Made by a program: the position numbers and the translations under genes. Positions 26,462-35,273 of a stretch of DNA of 64,000 nucleotides are shown here, in pieces (position 1 is the stretch's first letter; each line of letters opens with the position of its first letter). The notes under the pieces are model-generated. The model was not told the origin of the DNA, ran no database searches, and worked only from the letters and a program-made list of their open reading frames with translations. Origin of the DNA: UBA4479 sp963974935 (GTDB taxonomy: Bacteria; Pseudomonadota; Alphaproteobacteria; Rhodospirillales; Casp-alpha2); NCBI GenBank assembly GCA_963974935.1, contig CAXBEV010000008.1, forward strand, positions 95,009-159,008, read 5' to 3'.

Positions 26462-27151
26462 CTAGTTGTTGCTCTCAGTACCGACCAACGTCCAGTTCGG
26501 ATCCGATGAACGGGTATCACGCGAGAACGTCCAAAAATCGGTCACTTCGATAATTTCATTCGGATTACCATCGATAATATTACCTTCGGCATCGCGAAGG
26601 GCACTGACCTGTTCTGATTTAAATTTGACGGTCACCATCGCATTGTGTCCGTCCATCGTACCTTCAACGATCTCAGCCGCACGAATACCGACAATCGTTT
26701 CTTCGAGAACTTCGCCGTTCCGCTCCCGCTCCGAGATCACGTCATCAAAGTTGCGCATCACATCGGGGCTGAGCAGACTTTTCAGTGTTTTCCGGTCGCC
26801 GGCGGCAAATGCATTCAAGATCATTTCGAACGCGCCTTTTGCACCCTCGCTGAATTGCTCCGGCTGGAAGCTCGGATCAGCAACTTGAATTTGCGTCAGC
26901 CCAGCAGAAACAGGATCGTCCGGATCAAAGATCGGTGCGTTTTCTGCATCCATAGGCTCAGCACGATCCGGCAAATGCACGACATTATCATCATCATGTT
27001 CTGCGGGTGGTTGATTGTTTTTATTCAACGGATCGCGGTGGTCGTTTTCATGGCCATCGCGCCGTCCGAGGACACTGCGCAACCGTAAAACCAAAAAGCC
27101 TGCGATCATCGCCAAGATGATGATATCGAAAAATTGAAAGTCGCCGCCCAT
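26462..27151 (-). CDS. Tim44/TimA domain membrane-anchored protein
   Basis: 229 aa. Starts MGGDFQFFDIIILAMIAGFL, a single N-terminal membrane anchor, followed by an acidic linker and a C-terminal Tim44-like domain (FEMILNAFAAGDRKTLKSLLSPDVMRNF, later EVTDFWTFSRD). This is the bacterial homologue of mitochondrial Tim44, common beside mltA in alphaproteobacteria. AAGGAT precedes the ATG at 27151; the longer frame to 27262 is unlikely. Divergent from fxsA. Confidence 0.92.
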   Translation of the reverse strand: MGGDFQFFDIIILAMIAGFLVLRLRSVLGRRDGHENDHRDPLNKNNQPPAEHDDDNVVHLPDRAEPMDAENAPIFDPDDPVSAGLTQIQVADPSFQPEQFSEGAKGAFEMILNAFAAGDRKTLKSLLSPDVMRNFDDVISERERNGEVLEETIVGIRAAEIVEGTMDGHNAMVTVKFKSEQVSALRDAEGNIIDGNPNEIIEVTDFWTFSRDTRSSDPNWTLVGTESNN

Positions 27152-27365
27152 GATATCCTTGACCCTTCGGGTCTTGCCTGTTGTCGTACACATACGGGAT
27201 GGATTTGATATTATCGCGTCGCTACCGTATCCATTTGCGCGCGCCACGTCCAGAACCACCACAGTAACGGTCTACTATTTGTGCATCCAACCGTTACACG
27301 ACGTTTCTATTGAATCGCGATGCACATTGTAGATAAGCCCCTAACAGCGTTGGGACAAGCCAAGC

Positions 27366-27884
27366 ATGGCATTCCTTTTATTAATTGCCTTTATTGCCAC
27401 ACCGATTATCGAAATTGCCGTGTTCATCGAAGTCGGCGGGCGGATCGGTCTTTGGTCAACAATCGGCATCGTTATTCTGACCGCCGTAATCGGCACGGCG
27501 ATGCTACGCCAACAAGGCATATCCGTATTGTTTCGCATTCAAGAGAATCTGAACGCGAACCGCATGCCGGTGCGCGAGCTTTTCGATGGGGTCTGTTTGG
27601 TGGCTGCCGGTGCATTGTTGCTAACACCGGGTTTCGTCACCGACGCCATTGGATTTTTATTATTTATCCCGCCGCTACGCCAAACGATTGCAACTTATCT
27701 CGGCAAACATATGCTGGCGCGCGCCGAAGTCCATATCCGCACCCAAGAGATGCGCAACGACGGACAAAACCCAGCTGGACCTGACGGCACCGTCATCGAC
27801 GGCGAATTTGAAGACGTTACGCCGGAACAGCCCGATCAGGACCGTACACAATTGCCAAAACATGACGATGAGCCCAAACCCTAA
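27366..27884 (+). CDS. fxsA: FxsA family membrane protein
   Basis: 172 aa with three or four hydrophobic segments (FLLLIAFIATPIIEIAVFIEVG, IGIVILTAVIGTAML, CLVAAGALLLTPGFVTDAIGFLLFI) and a polar, acidic C-terminal tail. The TPGFVTDAIGF motif is characteristic. E. coli FxsA relieves phage T7 exclusion by the F plasmid; the general role is unclear. The promoter region lies between this gene and the divergent Tim44 gene. It is followed by secB, 69 bases on. Confidence 0.9.
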   Translation: MAFLLLIAFIATPIIEIAVFIEVGGRIGLWSTIGIVILTAVIGTAMLRQQGISVLFRIQENLNANRMPVRELFDGVCLVAAGALLLTPGFVTDAIGFLLFIPPLRQTIATYLGKHMLARAEVHIRTQEMRNDGQNPAGPDGTVIDGEFEDVTPEQPDQDRTQLPKHDDEPKP

Positions 27885-27953
27885 TCAGGCTACATATTGT
27901 CGCACCGGATAAGACGTGCTACCAGAGCGCGCTTACGTATAAGGAGAGAACAC

Positions 27954-28460
27954 ATGGCCGACGAACAGACAACGACATCCGAAGCTACCGTAGACGCTGA
28001 GCAAGGCTCGCCAATCACGGTGAACGCGCAGTATACGAAAGACCTGTCGTTCGAGGTCCCTTCAGCACCGCAAGTGTTCTCGGAAATGCAAAAGAACCAG
28101 CCGGACATCAACATCAACATTGAAGTGAACGCCCGCCCACTTGGGGAAAAGACCTTTGAAGTTGAGCTGAGTATCAAAGCGTCATGCACCGTGGGCGAGA
28201 TGACCGGCTTTATTCTTGAGCTGTTATACGCCGGCGTCTTTACGCTGAACGTGCCCGACGAACATCGCCAAGCAATCTTGTTGATCGAATGCCCGCGGCT
28301 GCTGTTCCCGTATGCTCGCAACATTCTGTCCGACGCCACTCGTGACGGCGGCTTCCCACCAGTGATGCTAGGCCAAGTCGACTTTGTGGCGATGTATCAA
28401 AATCAGCTGAAAACCGCTCAGGCAAATGCCGAAGCCAACGGTGGCGACGCAACCGCATAA
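27954..28460 (+). CDS. secB: Protein-export chaperone SecB
   Basis: Tetrameric cytosolic chaperone that keeps preproteins unfolded and hands them to SecA. Core motifs are YTKDLSFEVPSAPQVF, NINIEVNARPL and LIECPRLLFPYARNIL with the following GGFPPVMLGQVDF. AAGGAGAG sits just before the ATG at 27954, giving 168 aa; an upstream in-frame ATG lacks such a site. It converges with dnaQ. Confidence 0.97.
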   Translation: MADEQTTTSEATVDAEQGSPITVNAQYTKDLSFEVPSAPQVFSEMQKNQPDININIEVNARPLGEKTFEVELSIKASCTVGEMTGFILELLYAGVFTLNVPDEHRQAILLIECPRLLFPYARNILSDATRDGGFPPVMLGQVDFVAMYQNQLKTAQANAEANGGDATA

Positions 28461-28473
28461 GCGGCGATTAGGT

Positions 28474-29178
28474 TTAATCGCGACGCCAAATTGGGTCTGT
28501 TAAGCTTTCAATAAACGTGGCATGCAGCGCCAGCTCAGCGGCACTCGGTGCATGAGGGCGGGGGGCGCGCCGTCCGTCTGTTGGCGCATCGGAAACGGTG
28601 GCATCGTCGCTTAAGGCACCTTGCGGCATCGCCGCCACTGCATCTGCCGCTAAATCCATCCCGTGTTGGCGACCACCCAGTAATTCCAAATACACGTCCG
28701 CAAGCAATCGTGCGTCCAATAAAGCACCGTGTAACGAACGTTCCGATAAATCGATGCCGAAGCGACGGCATAATGCATCCAACGAGGCCTGTGCACCCGG
28801 GAATTTTCGACGCGCCATGGTGACCGTATCAATTGCACGCGCCATCGGAATCATATCCATGCCAACTCCCGACAACTCAGCGTTGATGAAACCCATATCG
28901 AACGATGCATTGTGAATAACCAGTTTCGCGTCGCCGACAAAATCGACAAAAGCATCGGCAATATCGGCAAACACCGGATGGCCGCTGAGGAAGTCGACGC
29001 TTAAGCCATGTACACGCTCGGCCTCGACCGGCATATCTCGTTCGGGGTTGATATATTGGTGATAGACCTTGCCGCTGGGCACATGGTTGATCAGCTCGAT
29101 ACACCCGATTTCGACAACACGATGCCCGGACTTTGGGTCCAGGCCGGTGGTTTCGGTATCAAGAGCGATTTCGCGCAT
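28474..29178 (-). CDS. dnaQ: DNA polymerase III epsilon subunit (3'-5' proofreading exonuclease)
   Basis: DEDD exonuclease with ExoI IALDTETTGLDP, ExoII VIHNASFDMGFINAEL and ExoIII HGALLDARLLADVYLEL. Length is 234 aa. Proofreads with the alpha subunit. Part of the origin-adjacent minus-strand run dnaQ-coaE-aroE-maf-ppsR, all reading away from the origin at 32.1-32.5 kb. Confidence 0.96.
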   Translation of the reverse strand: MREIALDTETTGLDPKSGHRVVEIGCIELINHVPSGKVYHQYINPERDMPVEAERVHGLSVDFLSGHPVFADIADAFVDFVGDAKLVIHNASFDMGFINAELSGVGMDMIPMARAIDTVTMARRKFPGAQASLDALCRRFGIDLSERSLHGALLDARLLADVYLELLGGRQHGMDLAADAVAAMPQGALSDDATVSDAPTDGRRAPRPHAPSAAELALHATFIESLTDPIWRRD

Positions 29179-29203
29179 GTTGTTCCCTGCATTTAAACGA
29201 TTT

Positions 29204-29833
29204 TTATCGGCGTCGCTGCCAGAAAGGCGGCCAGTGGGACCCGATAAATCCTTGGGTCAGTGTGACAATCTGGCGAATACGTTGCAAGCTGAAGCCACGA
29301 CCCAATCCTGAATATATCACAAAATCTGCCGCACGACGCTTATCATAATCCGATATTTGGTGTTTCAGGATATTTTGAAACTTCGTCTCCGTCATCCCCG
29401 GGCGCGCCAAAACACGCCGTCGCTGTTCCCGGTAAGGCGCCGAGACCACCGCCACGGCATCGCACCTTCGTTCACCACCGGTCTCAAACAACAACGGCAC
29501 ATCAAGAACGACAAGTGCCGTTTGCAAACGAGCATGCTGCCCCAAAAACCGCAATTCAGCTGTCCGTACACGAGGATGTAAAATCGCTTCCAAACGCCTT
29601 AAAGCAAGATCGTCACCAAACACCTGCGCGCCGAGCAAACTGCGATCAACAGCGCCGGCTTTAACCACACCTGGAAATGCATCGCCGACGGCCTTCACCG
29701 CGTCACCGCCCGGACCCATTAAACGGTGTACGGCGGCATCTGAATCATGCACCGATATGCCGAGCTTTGCGAAATCCCGTGCAGCGACCGATTTACCCAT
29801 TCCGATAGAACCGGTCAGACCAAGAATAAACAT
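29204..29833 (-). CDS. coaE: Dephospho-CoA kinase
   Basis: Last step of CoA biosynthesis: phosphorylates the 3'-OH of dephospho-CoA. P-loop GSIGMGKS (8-15), then LRRLEAILHPRVR and VLDVPLLFETGGE, the CoaE substrate-binding segments. Length is 209 aa. Its start lies 1 base after the aroE stop. Confidence 0.96.
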   Translation of the reverse strand: MFILGLTGSIGMGKSVAARDFAKLGISVHDSDAAVHRLMGPGGDAVKAVGDAFPGVVKAGAVDRSLLGAQVFGDDLALRRLEAILHPRVRTAELRFLGQHARLQTALVVLDVPLLFETGGERRCDAVAVVSAPYREQRRRVLARPGMTETKFQNILKHQISDYDKRRAADFVIYSGLGRGFSLQRIRQIVTLTQGFIGSHWPPFWQRRR

Positions 29834-29834
29834 C

Positions 29835-30683
29835 TCAGCCGGGGCCTTCTAACACGTAGCGGCGGAGATCGTCCGTGACCTCGGGCTGCACACCAAACCA
29901 AGCCTCAAAACCCGGGCGCGCTTGATGCAATAGCATGCCGAGACCATCCACCGTCGTCAGCCCACGGGCTTGTGCCGAGGCCAGCAACGGTGTTTGCAAC
30001 GGCGCGTAAACAATATCAGTCACCACCGCATCATCCGCGAGACCGCGAATATCCATCTCAAGTGGCGCTTTGCCGGCCATACCTAAACTTGTAGTGTTCA
30101 CCAACAACGTCGCACCTTGAGCGGCCGCGTCACGCGCGTCCCACGGCACCACGGCAACGTTCCCACCAATATATTGCGCGACGTCATCGGCCCGCGCCAG
30201 GGTTCGGTTGCTCAAACAAATTTCCATTACACCGGCATCTATTAAAGCCGTGACCACGGCGCGTGCTGCACCGCCTGCCCCCAAGACCAAAGCACGACCG
30301 GCGTCCGGGTCCCAGGCAGGCGCACCGACACGCAAATTCTCGATGAAACCAAACGCATCGGTGTTATCGCCGAAAAGTGTCCCGTCCGGTTTGCATATCA
30401 GTGTATTTACAGCACCGATACGGTTCGCGGTTTCGCTCACCTCATCGACGACAGCAAGGGCGGCTTCTTTATGCGGCACCGTAACATTGGCGCCTGCAAA
30501 ACCCAGTTTTGGAAGCGCCTTGAGCGCATCTGAAATGTTTTCAGGCGCGACCGGCAATGGAATGTACGCACCATCGATTGCTAACGTACGTAACCAATAC
30601 CCGTGCAGCCTCGGCGACAATGAATGCGCAACGGGCCATCCTATAACACCTGCGATTTTTGCGTTGCCGCTTAAACTCGACAT
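29835..30683 (-). CDS. aroE: Shikimate dehydrogenase
   Basis: NADPH-dependent reduction of 3-dehydroshikimate. The shikimate-binding motif is AHSLSPRLHGYWL and the catalytic Lys lies in NVTVPHKEAAL. The Rossmann loop is VLGAGGAARAVVTAL, with a C-terminal GLGMLLHQARPGFEAWFG. GGAGG lies 5 bases before the ATG at 30683, so I prefer it to the GTG at 30689. Length is 282 aa. Confidence 0.96.
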   Translation of the reverse strand: MSSLSGNAKIAGVIGWPVAHSLSPRLHGYWLRTLAIDGAYIPLPVAPENISDALKALPKLGFAGANVTVPHKEAALAVVDEVSETANRIGAVNTLICKPDGTLFGDNTDAFGFIENLRVGAPAWDPDAGRALVLGAGGAARAVVTALIDAGVMEICLSNRTLARADDVAQYIGGNVAVVPWDARDAAAQGATLLVNTTSLGMAGKAPLEMDIRGLADDAVVTDIVYAPLQTPLLASAQARGLTTVDGLGMLLHQARPGFEAWFGVQPEVTDDLRRYVLEGPG

Positions 30684-30694
30684 AACCACCTCCG

Positions 30695-31297
30695 TTACGT
30701 TTGCAGAATGCCGTGTTTACGGAGTTGTTCCAATAGGGGAAGCAGCGGTAACCCCAAGACCGTGAAATAATCACCATCGATCTCGTCAAACAGCTGGGCG
30801 CCCATACCTTCTAGGCGGTACGCACCCACCGAAGATAAAACAGCCTCACCTTCGTGTGCTAAATAGTTTTCAATAAAGTCTTCCGACAGTATGCGCACTT
30901 TGAGTGCGGCGCTATCCATTGCCTGCCATACTGAAATACCGTTCTGCACTAATGAGATCGCAGCAATCAAATGATGCGTCTTACCCGAGAATGCACACAA
31001 ATGTGCACGAGCATCATCTAGGTCTATCGGCTTATCAAATATTTTGCCGTCTAGTTCCAACACCTGATCACAACCGATCACTAAAGCATCCGGAAACGAC
31101 GCGCTCACCGTTTGCGCTTTGGCAACAGCCAAGCGAGCCGCGATTTCCGGCGCTGATAGACAGTTATTCAGTGCGTTTTGCTTGATACTATCTTCGTCAA
31201 CCGCAGCGTCCCGCACCGTAAATGATACCCCGACACCACTCAGCAAGGTGCGACGGACGATACTTTTTGAGGCTAAAACGAGTTTTGGTTTACTCAC
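30695..31297 (-). CDS. maf: Maf family nucleoside triphosphate pyrophosphatase
   Basis: Housecleaning NTP pyrophosphatase of the Maf family. The substrate-binding LVLASKSIVRRTLL and catalytic VIGCDQVLELDGKIFDKP are present, as is the C-terminal GAYRLEGMGAQLF. The Maf subfamily (nucleotide specificity) cannot be fixed by eye. Overlaps ppsR by 4 bases. The same ppsR-maf-aroE order flanks the Caulobacter origin. Confidence 0.93.
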   Translation of the reverse strand: MSKPKLVLASKSIVRRTLLSGVGVSFTVRDAAVDEDSIKQNALNNCLSAPEIAARLAVAKAQTVSASFPDALVIGCDQVLELDGKIFDKPIDLDDARAHLCAFSGKTHHLIAAISLVQNGISVWQAMDSAALKVRILSEDFIENYLAHEGEAVLSSVGAYRLEGMGAQLFDEIDGDYFTVLGLPLLPLLEQLRKHGILQT

Positions 31298-32136
31298 AAA
31301 TATGTATCTTCGCCGCGTCGACGCGCCAAAAGCTGCATGATGGTTGCAGCCGTTTCTTCAATCGAACGCCTGGATACATTGATGATCGGCCAGCCGAACT
31401 TCGTATAAAGACGCCGTGCATTGTTCACTTCGTCGCGTACAGCCTCATCGTTGACATAATCCGTATCGGGATCTTGATCTAAGAACCGCAGTCGTTGGCG
31501 ACGAATTTCAATCAAGCGCTTCGGATCATTGGTGAGACCAACAACCATCGGACCATTTTTTGCGAACAACTCTTCAGGCAATGGACAACCCGGCACGATC
31601 GGAATATTCGCTGCTTTGATGCCGCGGTTCGCCATATAAATACATGTCGGGGTTTTTGATGTCCGCGACACGCCGACCAAAATCACATCGGCTTCATTTA
31701 AATCTCGAGACAACTGACCATCATCATGGCTCAGCGCATATTGCATTGCTTCGATCCGTTCAAAATATTCCGCATCCATCACATGCTGACGGCCAGGCCT
31801 GGCGTGACTTTTCGCATTCAAATATGCACCAAGCGCTGCAACCACAGGTTCAAGTACGGGAATACATGGCACTTGGATAGCGCGACACCCGTCTTCGAGA
31901 GCATAACGGACCTCTTCATTCACCAACGTGCACATGACGAAGCCTGGATGTTCCCGTATATTTTCAATCACGCCTTTCACTTGATCTGCACTGCGCATCA
32001 TTGGCCAGAGATGTTCATGAACCTGAATATCGTCGTATTGGACCAAACATGCTCGTGCAAGTAAGGTCACTGTTTCACCCGTTGAATCGGAAACTAAGTG
32101 CAAATGAAATTCATGGGGTGCTGCTGTCTCGGGCAT
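31294..32136 (-). CDS. ppsR: Pyruvate, phosphate dikinase regulatory protein (DUF299)
   Basis: Bifunctional kinase/phosphorylase that switches PPDK or PEP synthase off and on by Thr phosphorylation. N-terminal HLVSDSTGETVTLLARA and a P-loop-like GVSRTSKT (155-162) followed by PTCIYMANRGIKAANIP are diagnostic. Length is 280 aa. The first gene on the left arm of the replication origin. Target specificity (PPDK or PEP synthase) cannot be told from this window. Confidence 0.93.
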   Translation of the reverse strand: MPETAAPHEFHLHLVSDSTGETVTLLARACLVQYDDIQVHEHLWPMMRSADQVKGVIENIREHPGFVMCTLVNEEVRYALEDGCRAIQVPCIPVLEPVVAALGAYLNAKSHARPGRQHVMDAEYFERIEAMQYALSHDDGQLSRDLNEADVILVGVSRTSKTPTCIYMANRGIKAANIPIVPGCPLPEELFAKNGPMVVGLTNDPKRLIEIRRQRLRFLDQDPDTDYVNDEAVRDEVNNARRLYTKFGWPIINVSRRSIEETAATIMQLLARRRGEDTYL

Positions 32137-32550
32137 GAAAAGTAGGACCTAAAACCCGGGGGATAAATTTGTGGATAAGTTGTCGCCGCGTGAAAAAGAC
32201 GTTTCATACCCGTATTCGGCTACTTGGATACACACGTTATCACGTTGTGTAAATGTCTGGAGGCTTATGTGTATAGTATGGATAACAAAATATCGCTGAA
32301 ATCAGCGGGTTTTTAAAATTTTAAGTATCATCCTGATCTTACTGGAATCATTGAATTTTTTTTTAATCTTAATCACATAAATCTAAAAACTCATAGATTT
32401 TATGATCTCGCCCTTGCTTGGATAACTTGTGGATGAGACATAATCCCCAGCTTTCTATGGTCCAACAACTACCTCTACTTTCTATCTATATAAATATATA
32501 GAAGAGGGCCGATGTAGAACCGGTGATTTGATAATGAATACGGAGATGAC
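32137..32550. other. oriC: Probable chromosomal replication origin (oriC)
   Basis: A 414-base AT-rich gap between ppsR and hemE. It holds DnaA boxes: TGTGGATAA at 32170-32178 (perfect), TATGGATAA at 32277-32285, CTTGGATAA at 32417-32425 and TGTGGATGA at 32428-32436 (near matches). Poly-T/A stretches at about 32309-32400 are candidates for the unwinding region. Also present are a GAATC (CcrM-type) site at 32345-32349, a short inverted repeat (32294-32307) and an AT palindrome (32485-32502). Gene direction flips here: minus-strand genes to the left, plus-strand to the right. The position beside hemE matches the Caulobacter and Rickettsia origins. Confidence 0.85.
32294..32307. other. Inverted repeat within oriC
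   Basis: CGCTGA-AA-TCAGCG, a perfect 6-bp dyad, is followed on the plus strand by GGGTTTTTT. It could act as a weak terminator shielding the origin or as a structural element of the origin. Confidence 0.4.
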
Positions 32551-33600
32551 ATGACGGCTAAATTATCGAGTAAACCATTTTTGCGTGTCTTCTCCGGCGA
32601 AGCCTTGGATCCACCACCAATTTGGATGATGCGCCAAGCTGGTCGTTATTTGCCTGAGTATAGGGAAATTCGTGCAAATACGTCGTCGTTTTTAGATTTT
32701 TGTTATACACCAGATGCGGCTGTCGAAGTGACTTTGCAGCCGCTGCGTCGTTACGGGTTTGACGCGTCGATTTTGTTTGCTGATATTTTGGTGATTCCGG
32801 ATGCTTTGGGTCAGAAGGTTGAGTTTAAAGAAGGTGAGGGCCCAGTATTGGAGCCGATCCGTGATGCCGCTGGTTTGGATCTTTTGAATTTAGACGGTGT
32901 TTTAGATCATCTGGCGCCGGTCATGGAAACGGTGCGGCGTCTGGCGCAGGAAATTCCTGCGACAACCGGGTTAATCGGTTTTGCCGGCTCGCCTTGGACG
33001 GTTGCGGTGTACATGGTCGAAGGTCGTGGTCGTACCGATGGAGAACGGGCTCGCGATTGGGCGTATCGTGCGCCTGATGAATTTGCGCGTTTGATGGATA
33101 TTTTGGTGGATGCTACGTCGCGATACCTGATTGCACAGGCAAAAGCCGGTGCAGAGGTTTTGCAGTTGTTTGATAGTTGGGCCGGTGTATTGTCTGCCGC
33201 ACATTTCCGTTCGTTGGTGATCGAACCGACGCGGCGCATCGTAGAAAATGTGAAAGCGGCAATGCCGGATACACCGATTATCGGGTTTCCTAGACAAGGT
33301 GGTGTGATGATTCCGGAATACGTTGAAAAGACCGGTGTCGATGGTGTGTCTTTGGATCATTCGGTCCCGCTTGAATGGGCGGTGGCAACGCTGCCGAAAA
33401 AATGTGTTTTGCAGGGGAATTTGGACAACCGGTTATTGGTCGTTGGGGGTCAGGCGATGGATCACGCGATTGATCAAATTTTAGCAACGACACGTGGGCG
33501 TCCGTTCATCTTTAATTTAGGTCACGGCATTGTGCCGCAAACACCACCGGAGAACGTGGCACGTGCCGTGAAACGTATCCGTGGCGAGCGGGCAGACTGA
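32551..33600 (+). CDS. hemE: Uroporphyrinogen decarboxylase
   Basis: Decarboxylates uroporphyrinogen III to coproporphyrinogen III. The signature PPIWMMRQAGRYLPEYREIR is complete, then GFAGSPWTVAVYMVEG and FNLGHGIVPQTPPEN. Length is 349 aa. GGAG precedes the ATG. First gene on the right arm of the origin. Its codons are richer in T and lower in GC than genes left of the origin. Overlaps hemH by 1 base (TGATG). Confidence 0.97.
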   Translation: MTAKLSSKPFLRVFSGEALDPPPIWMMRQAGRYLPEYREIRANTSSFLDFCYTPDAAVEVTLQPLRRYGFDASILFADILVIPDALGQKVEFKEGEGPVLEPIRDAAGLDLLNLDGVLDHLAPVMETVRRLAQEIPATTGLIGFAGSPWTVAVYMVEGRGRTDGERARDWAYRAPDEFARLMDILVDATSRYLIAQAKAGAEVLQLFDSWAGVLSAAHFRSLVIEPTRRIVENVKAAMPDTPIIGFPRQGGVMIPEYVEKTGVDGVSLDHSVPLEWAVATLPKKCVLQGNLDNRLLVVGGQAMDHAIDQILATTRGRPFIFNLGHGIVPQTPPENVARAVKRIRGERAD

Positions 33601-34628
33601 TGAAAACAGCTGTAGTGCTGTTTAATCTAGGGGGACCAGATAGTCCGAATGCGGTTCAACCGTTTCTGTTTAATTTGTTTCATGACCCGGCAATTATCGG
33701 TGTGCCGCAGCCGATGCGTTGGTTACTTGCTAAGCTGATTTCAAAACGCCGTGCCCCGATTGCGCGCGAAATTTATGCCGAAATCGGTGGCAAATCACCG
33801 TTGCTGGGATTGACCAACGAACAGGCACGTGCGCTTGAGATCGCTTGCGATGATTTGGGCGAAATTCAGGCATTCGTTTGTATGCGATATTGGCATCCGA
33901 TGAGCGCTGAAACCGCGCTGGCCGTAAAAAAATTCGCGCCGGATCGGATTGTTCTGTTGCCGCTTTATCCACAGTATTCGACGACCACTTCAGGCTCGTC
34001 TTTGGAAGATTGGCATCGCGCCGCCAAGTCTGTCGGCATCACAGCGCCAAGCGTTGAGGTGTGTTGCTACCCAGAAAGTCCGGGTTGGATTGCCGCACAA
34101 TCTGCATTGGTTCAAAAAGCATTGAATGGTTTGAGCAATATACCGGCGCCACGGGTATTATTTTCTGCGCACGGGTTGCCGAAAAAAATTATCGCCAAGG
34201 GCGACCCATACCAGTGGCAGGTTGAAAAGACCGCTCAAGCCGTCGTCGATGATATGAAGATCGATGGTCTAGATTGGATCGTTTGTTATCAAAGCCGTGT
34301 CGGGCCGTTGGAGTGGATCGGACCGTCCACGGATGATGAGATTGCACGCGCCGGCAAAGATGGCGTGCCGGTGGTGGTGGTACCGATCGCGTTCGTGTCC
34401 GAGCATTCGGAAACGTTGGTTGAACTGGATATCGAGTACAAAGAACTCGCGGATGAAGCTGGCGTGCCGAACTATGTGCGGGTGTCGGCGGTGGGCACGC
34501 ATCCGTCGTTTATCGATACCCTGGCCGGCTTGGTGCGCAAAGCAGTTCATCATGAAGGGCCGCGGATGTCGGGCAAAGGGGACCGGTTGTGTCCGCAATC
34601 TTGCGCTTGTTGCGCGTTCGCGAATTGA
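33600..34628 (+). CDS. hemH: Ferrochelatase
   Basis: Inserts Fe2+ into protoporphyrin IX. N-terminal VVLFNLGGPDSP, a central SAHGLPKKI with the catalytic His, and a C-terminal VPIAFVSEHSETLVELDIEY. The C-terminus LCPQSCACCAFAN has four clustered cysteines, consistent with the [2Fe-2S] form known from some alphaproteobacterial ferrochelatases. Length is 342 aa. Coupled to hemE. Confidence 0.96.
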   Translation: MKTAVVLFNLGGPDSPNAVQPFLFNLFHDPAIIGVPQPMRWLLAKLISKRRAPIAREIYAEIGGKSPLLGLTNEQARALEIACDDLGEIQAFVCMRYWHPMSAETALAVKKFAPDRIVLLPLYPQYSTTTSGSSLEDWHRAAKSVGITAPSVEVCCYPESPGWIAAQSALVQKALNGLSNIPAPRVLFSAHGLPKKIIAKGDPYQWQVEKTAQAVVDDMKIDGLDWIVCYQSRVGPLEWIGPSTDDEIARAGKDGVPVVVVPIAFVSEHSETLVELDIEYKELADEAGVPNYVRVSAVGTHPSFIDTLAGLVRKAVHHEGPRMSGKGDRLCPQSCACCAFAN

Positions 34629-34638
34629 GGGATAACCG

Positions 34639-35070
34639 ATGGATGGTTCCGCATATCTTTGGATTAAAGCACTCCACATCATTGCCGTGATCGCATGGAT
34701 GGCGGGGTTGTTATATCTGCCCAGGCTGTACGTCTATCACGCAGATGCTGAGGCCGGCTCTGAGTTCTCAGAAAAGTTGAAGATTATGGAGCGCCGTTTG
34801 CTACGCGCGATCATGAACCCGGCGATGTTGGTATCGTTAGGGGCAGGCGGTGCGCTGCTCGCCTATCAAGATTTTTCCAGTGGTTGGCTGCACGTCAAGT
34901 TAACCGCGATTGTCGGTTTGCTGATCATGCACATGCTGATGGCGAAGTGGCGGAAAGATTTTGAGAAAGACGCCAACACCCATGGTCATAAGTTTTTTCG
35001 TATCGCGAACGAAATTCCGACGGTCCTTATGATCTTGATCGTGGTGCTCGCGGTCGTGAAGCCTTTTTGA
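34639..35070 (+). CDS. hemJ: Protoporphyrinogen oxidase HemJ
   Basis: 143-aa four-helix membrane protein that oxidises protoporphyrinogen IX, replacing HemG/HemY. Helix 1 has LWIKALHIIAVIAWMAGLLYLPRLYVYH with the conserved His, followed by MERRLLRAIMNPAML and other hydrophobic helices. Third gene of hemE-hemH-hemJ, 10 bases after hemH. Confidence 0.93.
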   Translation: MDGSAYLWIKALHIIAVIAWMAGLLYLPRLYVYHADAEAGSEFSEKLKIMERRLLRAIMNPAMLVSLGAGGALLAYQDFSSGWLHVKLTAIVGLLIMHMLMAKWRKDFEKDANTHGHKFFRIANEIPTVLMILIVVLAVVKPF

Positions 35071-35098
35071 TTGAAATACGACTTTCACACAAACCCAG

Positions 35099-35127
35099 TT
35101 GACATAAACCAACGCTTCCAGTAACGG
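35099..35127 (+). promoter_or_regulatory. Candidate sigma-70 promoter of rho
   Basis: TTGACA (35099-35104), 17-base spacer, TAACGG (35122-35127). The -35 is perfect and the -10 is poor. It gives a leader of about 140 bases before rho, which would allow leader-based control. Nothing else stands out in 35071-35273. Confidence 0.4.
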
Positions 35128-35273
35128 TTTAACATCTTTCGCGGACACTGTCCGGTTCACATACACGATCAAACGTTCTTGACGGCGCCCAGCCGTTCGC
35201 CGGCCCTAGGAATATCTCCGGCAATTCGCGTTGACGCGCCTTTCCCCCGAAACCGATATCGAAATCAAAACGC

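Noticed and set aside
28461..28482. Hairpin between secB and dnaQ as a bidirectional terminator
   Set aside because: A 7-bp dyad exists but there is no T-run on either strand.
32309..32400. CtrA binding boxes (TTAA-N7-TTAA) in oriC
   Set aside because: TTAA motifs occur, but with spacing of 2 or 4 rather than 7 bases; ordinary AT-richness explains them.
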